Virus record (IMG/VR): IMGVR_UViG_3300042301_000713
Location: 1 to 55,934 of that record
DNA from: a virus
Direction: 5' to 3' (one strand)
Length of the DNA stretch: 55,934 nt
Positions 41,212 through 52,600 of the stretch are shown here, piece by piece (the first letter of the stretch is position 1; every line of letters begins with the position of its first letter). Made by a program: the position numbers and the translations under genes. A model generated the notes under the pieces. That model saw only the letters and a list, made by a program, of their open reading frames with translations. It made no database searches and was not told where the DNA came from.

Positions 41212-44200
41212 ATGATTTGTCCAAATTTAAGTGATAATAAAGTACGTGCGGAGTTCACAAACCTTACTAATCTTGTAGGAGAAGACTTCGCTTACTTTGT
41301 ATGGAATAGGAATGGTGGCTATCCTCTAGACAAGAAGGTAGTTACAGTAAAGGGGAAAGAAACAGTAATTGATAATCCTTTATACAATCATTTCTTAGGC
41401 TCTTACAATAACGTAAAGCAAGCAACTCTTGCTACTAGTATTTATTACAGTAAGAAGTTACAGAAGAGTAATCCTGGATTTGATAATCTTCCTATACAAG
41501 AACAGGCAAACATTATCCATGACTTTGTACAAGAAAATGAAACCTTAGAAAAAGCTTCTGAAAGAGTAATGAGATTCATTGCTCAAGGATTTAAAGCAGA
41601 ACGTGTACTAGATGAATCTATTAGAAGGGTAGCCTTTGACGAAGCACGTAAGATAGCTAACGGAAGACAATTACTTGACTCTTATGTTTGGTTTAAGACT
41701 TCGCCTCTTTCTTTGTTTGTAGATTTTGCAAACATGCAGAACAAAGAGGAAAGTTCTTTTGCTACTTGGACTAAGTCAGCAATTACTTTATACAAAGGAT
41801 CTGATTACTCAGATCTTTATCATGAAGGTTGGCACGAATTTACACAGCGATTCATGACTAAGGAACAAAGAATTGCTTTGTACCAGTCAGTTAAATCAAG
41901 ACCGTCTACTGCTCTTATTAATGGTGTTCAAGTTCCTTACTATGCTTTGACTAGTCGTCAAATAGAAGAAGTACTTGCAGAAGAGTTTAGGTCTTTTTCT
42001 TTGAATAAGTCTAATCCTGAAGTAGTTGTTCCTAGAATAGAAGCTCCTGTAAGAAACTTGTTTCAAAAGATCTGGGATTTCTTAACAAGTATATTTAATG
42101 CTTCACCTCAAGAGATTGCTTCTAGACCTGCAGAAGAAGTACAAGACGGTATAACTGCTTTGTTTGAAAAACTCTACGCAGGTAAAATATATGAGTACAC
42201 GCCTAGTGTTACTAACATTAGTGAGAAAGTATTAAACAGAAACAAATCTTTTCAGATTAACTATGTAGCTAAAGACGGAAGAACAATTCCATTTGAGTAT
42301 AATGCTTTAGAAGCTGCAGAGATCTTTAGTGCTATTGACTTCTTCCTAAGTAAGGCAATGGATGACTTTAAGACAAGTGATGGTACTAAGATTAAGTTAG
42401 AAATGTCTTTCTTGTTGAACAAAGATCTTAAGCAAGTATACTTGCCTCAACTATATGAAAGTGCTAGAAACTCTATGTTACAGTATATCCGTGCATTAGA
42501 GGAAGAAGCAACTACTGCTGACGAGGCTACTGCAGAAGTACTTAAGCTACGTGTTAAAAACTTAAAAGGATTAGTAGTAAGAACTGCAGCAAACGATGGT
42601 TGGGCTACTGTAGTAGAGAATCATCAGAGAGCATCTAAGGGTGGAGTATTTTACTTAGAAGAGAATAAGAAGTCTTACGATGTAGACAACCGAATAGATG
42701 ACCAAGATGAATCAGAGTTAAGAAGGGATAGTAGAAGTTTTGCTAACGCAGAAGACGTAGACCCTATGTCTCTAGCTTCTCCTGAAATTCTCCAGTTAAT
42801 TAAGATTCTTCCTGGCACATACTATAACTCTTTAGGAGAAATGGTTACTGCTACAGGTCCTTCATTCGGATTACCTCAGTCAGGTGATTTCTTAAGAAAT
42901 AAAAACTTAGTCTTAAGTAAAGTAAGTGGATCAATTTCTTACGAAGAGGCTATACAAAGATTAGAGAATACATTAGATATTGCTCCTCAGTTAAGACAAT
43001 TAATTGATAGACTTCCTCCTACTGATACTTCTTTAAGTCTTTCTCAGCTCGCACTTAAATCTCAGTTTATGCAGTTTGCTGCAATGCCTACGGTATATCC
43101 TTACGAGATCAAATCTTTGGTGCAAAATGAATTGTCTGCTGTAACTAAGAAGAAAGAAAAACGTCTGGAAACAAAAGCATTCTTAAACAATACTCTTTCT
43201 CAAGACAAACTGATAGAGTTCTTTGACCAAGACTTTGTAAGTAATAGACTACGTAAGTACAGATTAATAGATCCTAAAGAAATAGATCTAGCAGTTTATG
43301 ATAGGGCTAGTGTACTATCTGACTATAGAGCTTACACAGAGAATGGATTCACTTCTGATCAAGTTGCTTTTGAATTCTTAAATGATGCCTTTGGTATCAA
43401 CTTAATTGCAGACAAGAATCCTAACTTATTGTTTAATAAGCGTGGAGAATTACAGTTAGGAGTTAATCCTATCTTTACTACTACAAACCTAAGAAACCTT
43501 GTCAAGATAGCTAACAATGCTTTGTTTAAGCTGAAGCTTCTTAGCCTTATAGATTCTTCTGGGGAAAATCTTAACACCCCTACTATCTCTTATAATCCAC
43601 TGCTTGCTCTTTCTTCTGATATATCTAAACAGTTGAAAGAACAAATTAAAGAACTTAAGTCAGGAGAGAAGAACAAAGTAATTAAAGAATACTTTGAAAA
43701 ACATTTTAAGGCAGCTACTCTCGACAACGAAAGAACTTCTGCTTTTTCTACTATAGAAAAACTTTATAATATCTCTAACTCTGCTTCTTATTTAAATCCA
43801 GAAGGAAACTTAGAGTACGCAGTAAGAGAGTGGAATCACTTGTTAGACTCAGCATCTAAGATTAACAATGTAAAAAACATCTACGAACTAGAAGGACACT
43901 TAAACCCAGAGTCTAATAACTTCCTTGAGTATAGTTTAGTTATGAATGCTATGTTCCGTAAAGACGATGGAACTAGGAGGACTACTAACTCAGGCGAAGG
44001 AGTATACTTAGAGGTTTTAAACATGTCAGGCTTTACTATTGGTAAAACTAGAGGAGATAAGACAACTAACTTATCTGGTGACGGAAAACTCCTACAAGAC
44101 TTCCTTTCTTTTATCCAAGACGCTACCATAGAAAACATGAGGGTAGGAGCAAAGTCTAGTTCTTTTGCTACACGTTTGTCTGGAAACAGAGGAGAAAGGG

Positions 44201-47200
44201 AATATTTTAAATATGATCAGTATCAGTTCAAGAATCAAGCTGTAGTATCCTCTGACTTTATCAGACAGATGCAGAACTACTTGAACTTTGAGGCTATGCG
44301 TATGTTTGACGACAGAGCTAAGTCTACGAGAAAAGAAAAAGCTGGATCTGAGTTTATCATACTAGACACTATACTTCCACAAGACATTAAAGATAAAGTA
44401 AAAGAAGCAGTTAATGAGGCTCCTAACAAAGAAGCTCTTAAGTTGACTCTTAGGGGTATGTTTGGTTTGAGTGCTAATAGTCTCTATGGTCCATTTAAAG
44501 ATGCTGTTACAGCATACTTTAAGAGTTCTGCTGATGTATTGAAAGTTTCTTTTAATGAAATTTTAAGTAAGGGAGAGTCTAAGAATCTTGCAAAAGAATT
44601 TTATCGTATCCACAAAAAGCAAGATGGGACTGCCTATACATCAGAGGAGATAGATTCTGTTCTTCTTTACTTTACTACTAATTATTTTGCTCACCAAGTA
44701 GAAGTGATGCACTTGTTAATTGGTGATCCTTCTAATTATAAGATTAAAAATAATGAATGGAGGGAAGCATTCAAACGTCTTGGTCCTGCAATTTCTCCAG
44801 GTAAACAACCTAGATTAGACCTACAAGACATTAACTCTTGGAATACAGATCCATCTCTTAGTAGAGGACTTGAAGAAGTACAAAGAGGAAAAGGAAAAGG
44901 TAGACCTTATGATACTAATTTAAACTACGTACAGTATGAGGATATCAAAACCTTTGAGTATTTAGATGAAGTTGCTAAGTCTTCTATCAAAGAAAGTATT
45001 AGACAAAACTACTTAGATGCTTTGGTAGCAGCTAAGGGTCCCTTGAGTCCAGAGGAACTTGCAAGAGAGTCTGCTCAAATAGACTCAAATACTGATGCAG
45101 TACTAGTACAAGACGAAGAAGCGAATGCTCAGGCTTACGCAGGCTTAGACTTTATAAGATACTACTTAAATTCTATTGGAGAATGGCTTCCAGAACTAGA
45201 AGAAGCTTATAAACATGAGGTAAAGGTATTACAGGCAATTAAAAACTATAGACAATCTAACTCTACTGAAGATCTTGCTAAAGTAAAAGAGTTGGTTAGA
45301 CAGAGTAATCTTGGAATACTGACTTCACTTAAGCTAGGATACTATGGATCACCTACAGATTACAACAAGTACAATGTACTAGGTAAGTATTCTGTGTTCC
45401 CATTAAGTCCTTCTATGGTATTTGATACAGACTTAGAGAATCTTATGTTTGACTACCTAGACAAAGGAGTAGACATGTCTACTTTCTCTAGTGGTAATAA
45501 GATGTCTCTTCCTGTAAATGAAATGGCTTTTTACAATTCTGTTGAGTTGAATGGTAAAAAGATTCCAGTACCTAATGCAAATGGAGCTTTAGAAGTAACT
45601 AAGGTAGATCCTAATCTTATTGTAAGACTTCCAATAGATGGTCTCCGTAGACAACAGTATATTGCTCCTAAGTTTAAGGGAGAAGCAACCTTGTCTACTC
45701 AGATGGTTAAGTTAATTTTCTCTAACTTTTTTGTATCAGGTAAGATTAACCCTAAGTATGCACACATTCAAGATAAGATAGAAGCTTTACAAGAGGCGTT
45801 TATTAATAACATTAAAACTATTGTAGAGGTAGAGAAAGCAAAAATTTATTCTAAGATTGGAGCAACTGTTAACGCAGAAGGAAAACTGACTAGCATTAAC
45901 ACAAAAGACTTTACTAACTGGTTACATAGAGAGTTTGATAAGAAAGAAGTACCTAGTTCTGTCTATGACTTTATTAGACCTTCTAATAACAATCAGTTTG
46001 TATTTTCATTGGATGCAGGAGTACAAAGATCTCTCATAGACCAAATCATCTCTAGTGCTTTGTCTAAGCGTGTATTGAAGCCTAAGATGTTTGGTGAGGC
46101 TTATATTCAGTTGGCTTCCTCAGGATTTAACAAACTAGGTACCCGTAAACAAAAGCCTACTGTTGATGAGATTAAGACTATATCAAAAGAATTCAATGTA
46201 AGCGGTTTAAGAGACTATCGCATTGAGGATGGTGTAACTCAACCTGCTGATGTTTTGATTCCATTTAACGCAAAGAAACATGCTCCCTTGCTTAATTTAG
46301 TTTGGAACGGAGAAGTTATTGGAACACTAGATAGACTTAATGACGCACTAGATGATCCTCAATGGGTTAAGACACACTCAGCTAAGATAACTCTTGTAGG
46401 TGTACGTATTCCTGTACAAGGATTAAACTCTATGGAGTACTTTAGAGTACGTAGATTCTTAGCAACTGTAGGTGGTCCTGTAATGGTTGTACCTCCTTCA
46501 ATCGTAACTAAGTCTGGATCTGACTTTGACATAGATAAATTGTTTATGTACGAGCCTGAACTTGACGAGAACGGAGAGTTAATAGTTAACGCTGAACTAG
46601 CAAGTGCAGAATACAGAGCTAAGATTATTGAAAACATCCTAGACAAAAACGTTTACTTAAAAGGTAAGGCACTTTTTCTAGATAACTTGTTTGATTCAGA
46701 AAGCTTTAGAGAAGCAGGCTTAGTATCTCAAGAGATTGATTCTATTAAGAAAATGATCTCTGACTTAAAAGGTATTAAGACTTCTGGAGAAGAAGACGAC
46801 ATAGCTTACTTCAAAGAGAACATAGGTCCTTTGAACATGAAGTTAGGTATTGCTATTGAAAGATTTAAAACTTTACGTAACCAAGATCCTAATGTTGTTC
46901 AGTTTCTAGAAAACTTAGCACAGTACAAAGAAGTTCTTTCTGAGATGGAAAACATTTCAGAGAAACTGATAAAGGGTTCAGCTTCTAACAATATGATCTC
47001 GGTAATATCTGGTGTATTGTCTGAAGCTTCTATTTACTCAGAGTTTACAAAACCCAACGTTAATAAGATTCTTCCTGAGATTGCTAGAGAGTATCAAGCA
47101 CTGAAGGGCAGAGATAGTAAGATTGACTCTAGTGCAATGTTCTTGATTGAGACTTCAATAAGAATCTTTACAGAAAACAACTTGGGTAAGAAGTCTTTAG

Positions 47201-49587
47201 GTGTAGATGCAAAGACAAACGCTTTACATAAATTGTTCCAACAAGTAGGTTTGAGATTTGCTTCTAATCCACAGAATATAGACATTAACTCTTTCTACCT
47301 ACTTAAGTCAAACAAGAATCCTAACACAGGTGAGATTGAGTTAGGGGGTCTTTACGATGCTGATGGAGTTAACTTAATCTCTGATGTAATCAACGAGTTT
47401 ATTAATGGTCACGTAGATATCGAGAAGGAAGATTGGATTAACTTCTTTAACGCTGATAGAGAACGTACTCCTTTAATTCTTCAAATGGTACTTAACGGTA
47501 CTCCTGTAAAGGACGCTATCTTACTAGTAAACCAACCTATCATTCAACACTATATTAGATCTAGTAAGATTACTAAAGTAGGAAAAGCATTGGGTCAAAA
47601 GTCAGCAAGTTTATTTAAAGACTATATTACCCCTGCAATGAATTACTTAGACATTACTCCAGTAACTGTAGATGGTATAGTAGACGAGGCTGCTACTGTA
47701 GAAAAAGTACTTAGCATGCCTTCTATCAATAAGGCATTGTCTGCAAAAAACTTTAACAAAGAAAACTTTGCTCCTAATCCTTACGTAAGAAGATTTGCTT
47801 ATGATAAAATTAAAGCAAATAGAAATACTCCTGAAGGTCAATCTGCACTAGAAGCTCAGTTAGCATTTGCTGCTCAGTATTATGTTGTTAAAGAACAGAA
47901 TAAAATCTTGTTAGAGTTAACTAGTAATATTGACTTTAACACTTCTTCATACCGTATCAATACAGAGTTTTATGCAACTACTCAAAACATTAAAGTAGCT
48001 GCTCCTAACTTTGCAGCTGAAGGGTTTAACAGAATACTAGAATCAAGTGTAGTAGCTCCTTTTAACATCCTTGAGGACACCGAAAAACTTATCGACCAAG
48101 TTTGGGACTTCTTCTCTCTAGAAGAGATCAAAGAACACCTGTACAACGTTAAAGAATCTTACGGTAAATACTGGGGTAGAGATGAGTCTGTTACCAACTA
48201 CAATCAATTGGTTAACTCTTTTATGTTGTCTTTTATTCAGAATATGCCAAGCCTTAAGTCTTTTCAAGATAGTTATGGTATTAGTTCTGGTTTATTTGAT
48301 TTAAAGTCTGCTAATAACTTAAGAACTAGATTCGATAAACTGTTCTCAAGTACAGAAGACAAGGCTCTTAAGAGATTTGCTGAGAATAACTTAATCTTAA
48401 ACAACTTTAGTCCTATAAGTATACCTGATAGTAACTACTTCTATCCTGGTATGATTACAAATGAAAAGGACGTAGATACAGTTAATGCTGCTCAAAAAGC
48501 TTTCTCTGATGGTTTGAATCATCCTAATCCAGAAGTATCTAAGTTCTTTAGGGACTTAGCTAATGGTGTACTTGTATCTCAAGGTTTTAATATTAAGTAT
48601 CGCTCAATCCAAAACTTTATTCCTTTAGAGGCAAAGAGCGACTTAATGATAGAGTTGTCTATTGCCCTTAAGAAAATTAAGATAGGCTTAAGTAAGCCAG
48701 TAGAAGAGATGACAGAAAAAGACAGTGAGGACGCTATGGCATTTATGAGTTTGCTTGAAAGTACTACCTCTATGCATGCTAATCTTTATTGGCCTTCTAA
48801 GGATAACGATTTCATTCCTACTGCTTATATGAAAGCCTTTCCTAACTTCAAAGAAGAGGAAGCAAAGGCTGTTACTACTGAGAAGAAAAACTCAAGAGTA
48901 ACAAACCAAGATGACTTGGACGAGGCAAAACTTTATGCTCAGCAGTCTGACAATGATGTTCCTTCTATGGATGAACTAGACGAAGAACAATTAATAACTA
49001 GGAGACTAATAGCTAAAGGCAAAACTGTTCCTGCTAAAACTCCTGCAACTTCTGTATCTACTAATGTTAGTCCTGCAAGTAATAAGATAAACATCTATGC
49101 AGGAGGTAAAGGAGAGAATGCTGAGTTAAGTAATTTTGCAGTAAGGCCTTTTTCTGAAACTTGGGATCTTTCACCACTAGGTATGGACTCGGAAACGTTA
49201 ACTTTTAATACGGTAGAGGGGGCATTCCAGGCTACTAAGATTTTGTATAGTGCCGATCTAAAAAATTATGATTTGTTACCACAGTTTCAAAAATCATCTG
49301 GAGCACAAGCAAAAGCATTAGGTCAAAAAATTAAAGGATTGGATACAGAAGCATGGGATTCAAACTCTTCTGTAGTAATGAAAGATTTAATTAAAAAGTC
49401 TTTTGAACAAAATCCAGATGCTCTTGCTAAACTTATTGCCACAGGTAATGCCACCCTTACTCACACACAAGATAAAAGTAAGTGGGCTAAAGAATTTCCT
49501 AGAATCCTGATGGAAGTAAGGGCTGAGTTAAGAGACAATAACCTAGAAGGATTTGATTTTGAAGTGACTAAGTGTATCGTAGATTGA
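41212..49587 (+). CDS. crAss-like virion RNA polymerase with zincin and NADAR-like domains
   Basis: The 2791 residues join at least three functions. HEGWH at 204-208, with acidic E257/E258 about 50 residues on, fits a gluzincin metallopeptidase. GSDFDIDKL (DFDID 1771-1775), preceded by VGVRIPVQGLNSMEYFRVRR, is the metal-binding loop of the two-barrel RNA polymerase of crAss-like phages, which transcribes early genes after injection. Residues 2624-2785 form a NADAR/YbiA-like domain (ELSNFAVRPF, TVEGAFQATK with E2669, Q2673 and K2676, then WDSNSSVVMKDLI and LIATGNATLTH). A Thr/Pro/Ala-rich linker precedes it. It is longer than the roughly 2180-residue polymerase of phage phi14:2, mostly because of this added end. 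Confidence 0.85.
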   Translation: MICPNLSDNKVRAEFTNLTNLVGEDFAYFVWNRNGGYPLDKKVVTVKGKETVIDNPLYNHFLGSYNNVKQATLATSIYYSKKLQKSNPGFDNLPIQEQANIIHDFVQENETLEKASERVMRFIAQGFKAERVLDESIRRVAFDEARKIANGRQLLDSYVWFKTSPLSLFVDFANMQNKEESSFATWTKSAITLYKGSDYSDLYHEGWHEFTQRFMTKEQRIALYQSVKSRPSTALINGVQVPYYALTSRQIEEVLAEEFRSFSLNKSNPEVVVPRIEAPVRNLFQKIWDFLTSIFNASPQEIASRPAEEVQDGITALFEKLYAGKIYEYTPSVTNISEKVLNRNKSFQINYVAKDGRTIPFEYNALEAAEIFSAIDFFLSKAMDDFKTSDGTKIKLEMSFLLNKDLKQVYLPQLYESARNSMLQYIRALEEEATTADEATAEVLKLRVKNLKGLVVRTAANDGWATVVENHQRASKGGVFYLEENKKSYDVDNRIDDQDESELRRDSRSFANAEDVDPMSLASPEILQLIKILPGTYYNSLGEMVTATGPSFGLPQSGDFLRNKNLVLSKVSGSISYEEAIQRLENTLDIAPQLRQLIDRLPPTDTSLSLSQLALKSQFMQFAAMPTVYPYEIKSLVQNELSAVTKKKEKRLETKAFLNNTLSQDKLIEFFDQDFVSNRLRKYRLIDPKEIDLAVYDRASVLSDYRAYTENGFTSDQVAFEFLNDAFGINLIADKNPNLLFNKRGELQLGVNPIFTTTNLRNLVKIANNALFKLKLLSLIDSSGENLNTPTISYNPLLALSSDISKQLKEQIKELKSGEKNKVIKEYFEKHFKAATLDNERTSAFSTIEKLYNISNSASYLNPEGNLEYAVREWNHLLDSASKINNVKNIYELEGHLNPESNNFLEYSLVMNAMFRKDDGTRRTTNSGEGVYLEVLNMSGFTIGKTRGDKTTNLSGDGKLLQDFLSFIQDATIENMRVGAKSSSFATRLSGNRGEREYFKYDQYQFKNQAVVSSDFIRQMQNYLNFEAMRMFDDRAKSTRKEKAGSEFIILDTILPQDIKDKVKEAVNEAPNKEALKLTLRGMFGLSANSLYGPFKDAVTAYFKSSADVLKVSFNEILSKGESKNLAKEFYRIHKKQDGTAYTSEEIDSVLLYFTTNYFAHQVEVMHLLIGDPSNYKIKNNEWREAFKRLGPAISPGKQPRLDLQDINSWNTDPSLSRGLEEVQRGKGKGRPYDTNLNYVQYEDIKTFEYLDEVAKSSIKESIRQNYLDALVAAKGPLSPEELARESAQIDSNTDAVLVQDEEANAQAYAGLDFIRYYLNSIGEWLPELEEAYKHEVKVLQAIKNYRQSNSTEDLAKVKELVRQSNLGILTSLKLGYYGSPTDYNKYNVLGKYSVFPLSPSMVFDTDLENLMFDYLDKGVDMSTFSSGNKMSLPVNEMAFYNSVELNGKKIPVPNANGALEVTKVDPNLIVRLPIDGLRRQQYIAPKFKGEATLSTQMVKLIFSNFFVSGKINPKYAHIQDKIEALQEAFINNIKTIVEVEKAKIYSKIGATVNAEGKLTSINTKDFTNWLHREFDKKEVPSSVYDFIRPSNNNQFVFSLDAGVQRSLIDQIISSALSKRVLKPKMFGEAYIQLASSGFNKLGTRKQKPTVDEIKTISKEFNVSGLRDYRIEDGVTQPADVLIPFNAKKHAPLLNLVWNGEVIGTLDRLNDALDDPQWVKTHSAKITLVGVRIPVQGLNSMEYFRVRRFLATVGGPVMVVPPSIVTKSGSDFDIDKLFMYEPELDENGELIVNAELASAEYRAKIIENILDKNVYLKGKALFLDNLFDSESFREAGLVSQEIDSIKKMISDLKGIKTSGEEDDIAYFKENIGPLNMKLGIAIERFKTLRNQDPNVVQFLENLAQYKEVLSEMENISEKLIKGSASNNMISVISGVLSEASIYSEFTKPNVNKILPEIAREYQALKGRDSKIDSSAMFLIETSIRIFTENNLGKKSLGVDAKTNALHKLFQQVGLRFASNPQNIDINSFYLLKSNKNPNTGEIELGGLYDADGVNLISDVINEFINGHVDIEKEDWINFFNADRERTPLILQMVLNGTPVKDAILLVNQPIIQHYIRSSKITKVGKALGQKSASLFKDYITPAMNYLDITPVTVDGIVDEAATVEKVLSMPSINKALSAKNFNKENFAPNPYVRRFAYDKIKANRNTPEGQSALEAQLAFAAQYYVVKEQNKILLELTSNIDFNTSSYRINTEFYATTQNIKVAAPNFAAEGFNRILESSVVAPFNILEDTEKLIDQVWDFFSLEEIKEHLYNVKESYGKYWGRDESVTNYNQLVNSFMLSFIQNMPSLKSFQDSYGISSGLFDLKSANNLRTRFDKLFSSTEDKALKRFAENNLILNNFSPISIPDSNYFYPGMITNEKDVDTVNAAQKAFSDGLNHPNPEVSKFFRDLANGVLVSQGFNIKYRSIQNFIPLEAKSDLMIELSIALKKIKIGLSKPVEEMTEKDSEDAMAFMSLLESTTSMHANLYWPSKDNDFIPTAYMKAFPNFKEEEAKAVTTEKKNSRVTNQDDLDEAKLYAQQSDNDVPSMDELDEEQLITRRLIAKGKTVPAKTPATSVSTNVSPASNKINIYAGGKGENAELSNFAVRPFSETWDLSPLGMDSETLTFNTVEGAFQATKILYSADLKNYDLLPQFQKSSGAQAKALGQKIKGLDTEAWDSNSSVVMKDLIKKSFEQNPDALAKLIATGNATLTHTQDKSKWAKEFPRILMEVRAELRDNNLEGFDFEVTKCIVD

Positions 49588-49596
49588 TAATACACT

Positions 49597-49604
49597 TATA
49601 TTTG
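49597..49604 (+). promoter_or_regulatory. -7 box TATATTTG before the third giant gene
   Basis: Exact TAnnTTTG box 30 bases before the ATG at 49635. No TTG at the 19-base distance, so this promoter may be weaker or need an activator. Confidence 0.5.
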
Positions 49605-49634
49605 TATTAATTAAAATAAAAAAAGTAAACAAAG

Positions 49635-52600
49635 ATGCCAAACGGTTGTGTAATAAAATATCCTAATCCCGTAACTGGGATGAATCAAACTTCAGTACTC
49701 GCCTACACTCTTTCTCAGATGGGGTATAGCACTGAAGAGTCGATAAACTTAGTCAAAAGAGGCAGTACCTATTCTAAGAAGGATGGGTACAATGCCTGGC
49801 CTAAACCTATTAACAGACCTGAAGCACGCTTTGGAAACTTTATAGAAATAGATTCAGACAATCTTGTAGCTAATTTAGGACTAGACTCTGTACTTAAACC
49901 TTCACAGGTTAGTTATATGAGAGCTGCTCAAGACTTGTTTGAGGATGTACAGGTAAGAGTAGACGCTCCTATTAACTTAAAACTGTTAATGGAGTTAGGA
50001 AACTATGTTAAGAAAGGAGGAGAAGCTTCTCTTAAAATAGAAATAGTTAATCCTGAAGCACCATTACTCCAAAGGATGTATAAAGTATATCCTGTTCCTG
50101 CTACCCCACTTAACCGTGAGTATTTATTTAGCTTCATTGAGACAGAGATATTCAGCAAGAACGTATCTATTGGAAAAGAAACAAGACTTGATTTCTTAAA
50201 ACCTTATATAGATTTCTCAGAGCCTGATATCTATGATACAATGGCTAAAATGCTAAATGATCCTCAGACACCTGCACATGAAAAGTACTTGATTAAGAAA
50301 CTACTTCCTATGATGGACTTAGTTCCGACTATTACTTTTGACTTCTTTACAGGCTCAGACATTCTTCAAGTAGAAAAGATTCCCGCAGGACAATACAATA
50401 GAGAGTTTAATAATATAAAATTAAACGTATTTGGACTTAAGAATGGGGATATGGCTAGTGCTAGGAGACTCATCCTACACGAAGTACTACACTCTGTACT
50501 CTCTTCTGCTATCGACAATCCTATTAGCGAGATAGACAAGAAACTAGTCAATGCCTTAAAGCCAGTATTAGCCTATTATAGACAGAAATATTCTAGCGAA
50601 AAGTTTACAAATGAATATTACGGTCTACAAGATTTACACGAGTTCGTGTCTGAGTTCTTCACTAATCCCGAGTTTAGGGACTTACTAGAATCTAACGACA
50701 GTAATTGGTTTTTAAAAACAATTGATGCTATCTGGAAATTCTTTACAGGCAAACTTCTATTAAATAGTAACGTAAACAGTATAGAGAACATAGAGCAAAT
50801 ACTAGAAGATATCTTTAACGATATTCTATACGCCCAAGAAATCAATACGTCTCTTACTTATACCAGCACTTCGAAGTTTGAGTCTCCTCTAAGCTTCAAT
50901 CAAATGCTTGAGATAGATAAGTTTACTGAGAATAACTCTGAACTTTTATCTGAATTCTCAGCTAACCTAGATAGATTACTAGCAGAAGATAATTTGCTTA
51001 ACTGGTCTAAAATTATAGATCAAGCAGAGTTCCTAGGAGTAAACGTAAACAGTGTACTAAGAACAAAAGATACTTTCGTAGAGATATCTCCTGCTGAAGC
51101 AAAAGAGTCTTTTAAATCTATGGTTACATTCTTCCACGAAACTGCTAAGTATCTAAGAAGTATACGTAACTCTCTAGATAAGTTAGCTGCAGATCCTAAC
51201 ATAACAGCTGACCAAGTATTTAGACAGGCTTATCATGCTAAGGAACTAGGAGAGCAATACATAAACTTTGTAGAGAAGTACAGAGAAGTAATGGGTAACA
51301 TAGGTATAGACACTATTTTAGGAACTCAACTTCTTAATATAAAAAGTACTGCAGACTCCCTGAAGGAGGCTTATTTGAATAATGCAACTGAAGCCTTGGC
51401 TATTAAATTAGCAGATGAGTTTGCTCCACAAACTAAAGATGCTCAGAAACGTATTCTAGAAAACATTGAGAGATTTAAAGTTAGCTTAGCGAGTGCACAA
51501 AGTTTGGGTAACGCTAAACTTATAAAACTTACTGAAGACAGGATTAAGAACGAAGAAGCTCGATTACAGAGTCTTGCTACAAAGTCTAATATCATTACTG
51601 CTCTTAAGGGACAGATTAAAGACATAGGTAACTTCTCTTTATTCTTAGAGTCAGCAGGTCTCTCAGGAAACGTAATTACTGGTACAGTAGGTGGTATGAT
51701 TGCTAACCAATTTGACTCTGCTAATGTTAAGGCACAGTCTATGGAGGTTAAACTTAAGAGATTAGCTGATGAACTACAAAACCACTTGAAGAGTAAGGGT
51801 GTAGGAGTAAACACTTCTTTTGATTTTGAGAATGTCTTTGGAAGATTTCTTAAAAAGACTGAAGTAGTTGAAATGAAGAGTGGTAAGATTTCTAAGAGAG
51901 ACACTCTAGTCCTACTTAGTGAGATGGATGAGGTTCGCTACAACAACGACTTGATTAAACTAAAACAAGAATTAAGAGATCTCAAACAAACTAAAGTACA
52001 AGACTCTCAGGTAAAAGATCTTATTAAGGCTAAGGAAGCGCAGATAAGAAACTTTAAACAACAGTACGAAGAACAGCCTTACCAAGAAGTTTATTACCAA
52101 ATCCAGAATATGTTAAGCTCAGAAGCAAGAGAAGCTAGAGACTTAATACTTCAAGAGATGGATAAGATTCAAGTAGGTAGTTTGAATGAAGAGAACTCTG
52201 AAGAACAGTTAGATAAACTAGAAGATCTTAAAGAAGACTTGGATCGTTTGGAGTCTGATTACGATAAAAACAAAAACTTAAAAGACGAAGAAGGTTTAAG
52301 AATCGCAGCTAATATAAGAGAGTGGAAGAAGAGTAGAACTGCTGCTCAACTCTACACTTACAATATCACTAAAGAAAATCAGGAACTCTTCGATAACCAA
52401 CTTACGGCTAAGAAGAATGCTTACGATAAAGCTGTATCAGACTACGAGCAGTCTTTGTCTGAGAAGGCAGATCCAGAAACTCTAGATTATAAAAAACAAA
52501 CTGCAGAGTATTATAGAAAACAGTTTGAACTTTGGAAAGCTAACAACTGTGTTAGGAAGATTAGTCCAGAATTCTACAAAAATAGAAAGCAAATAACTGA

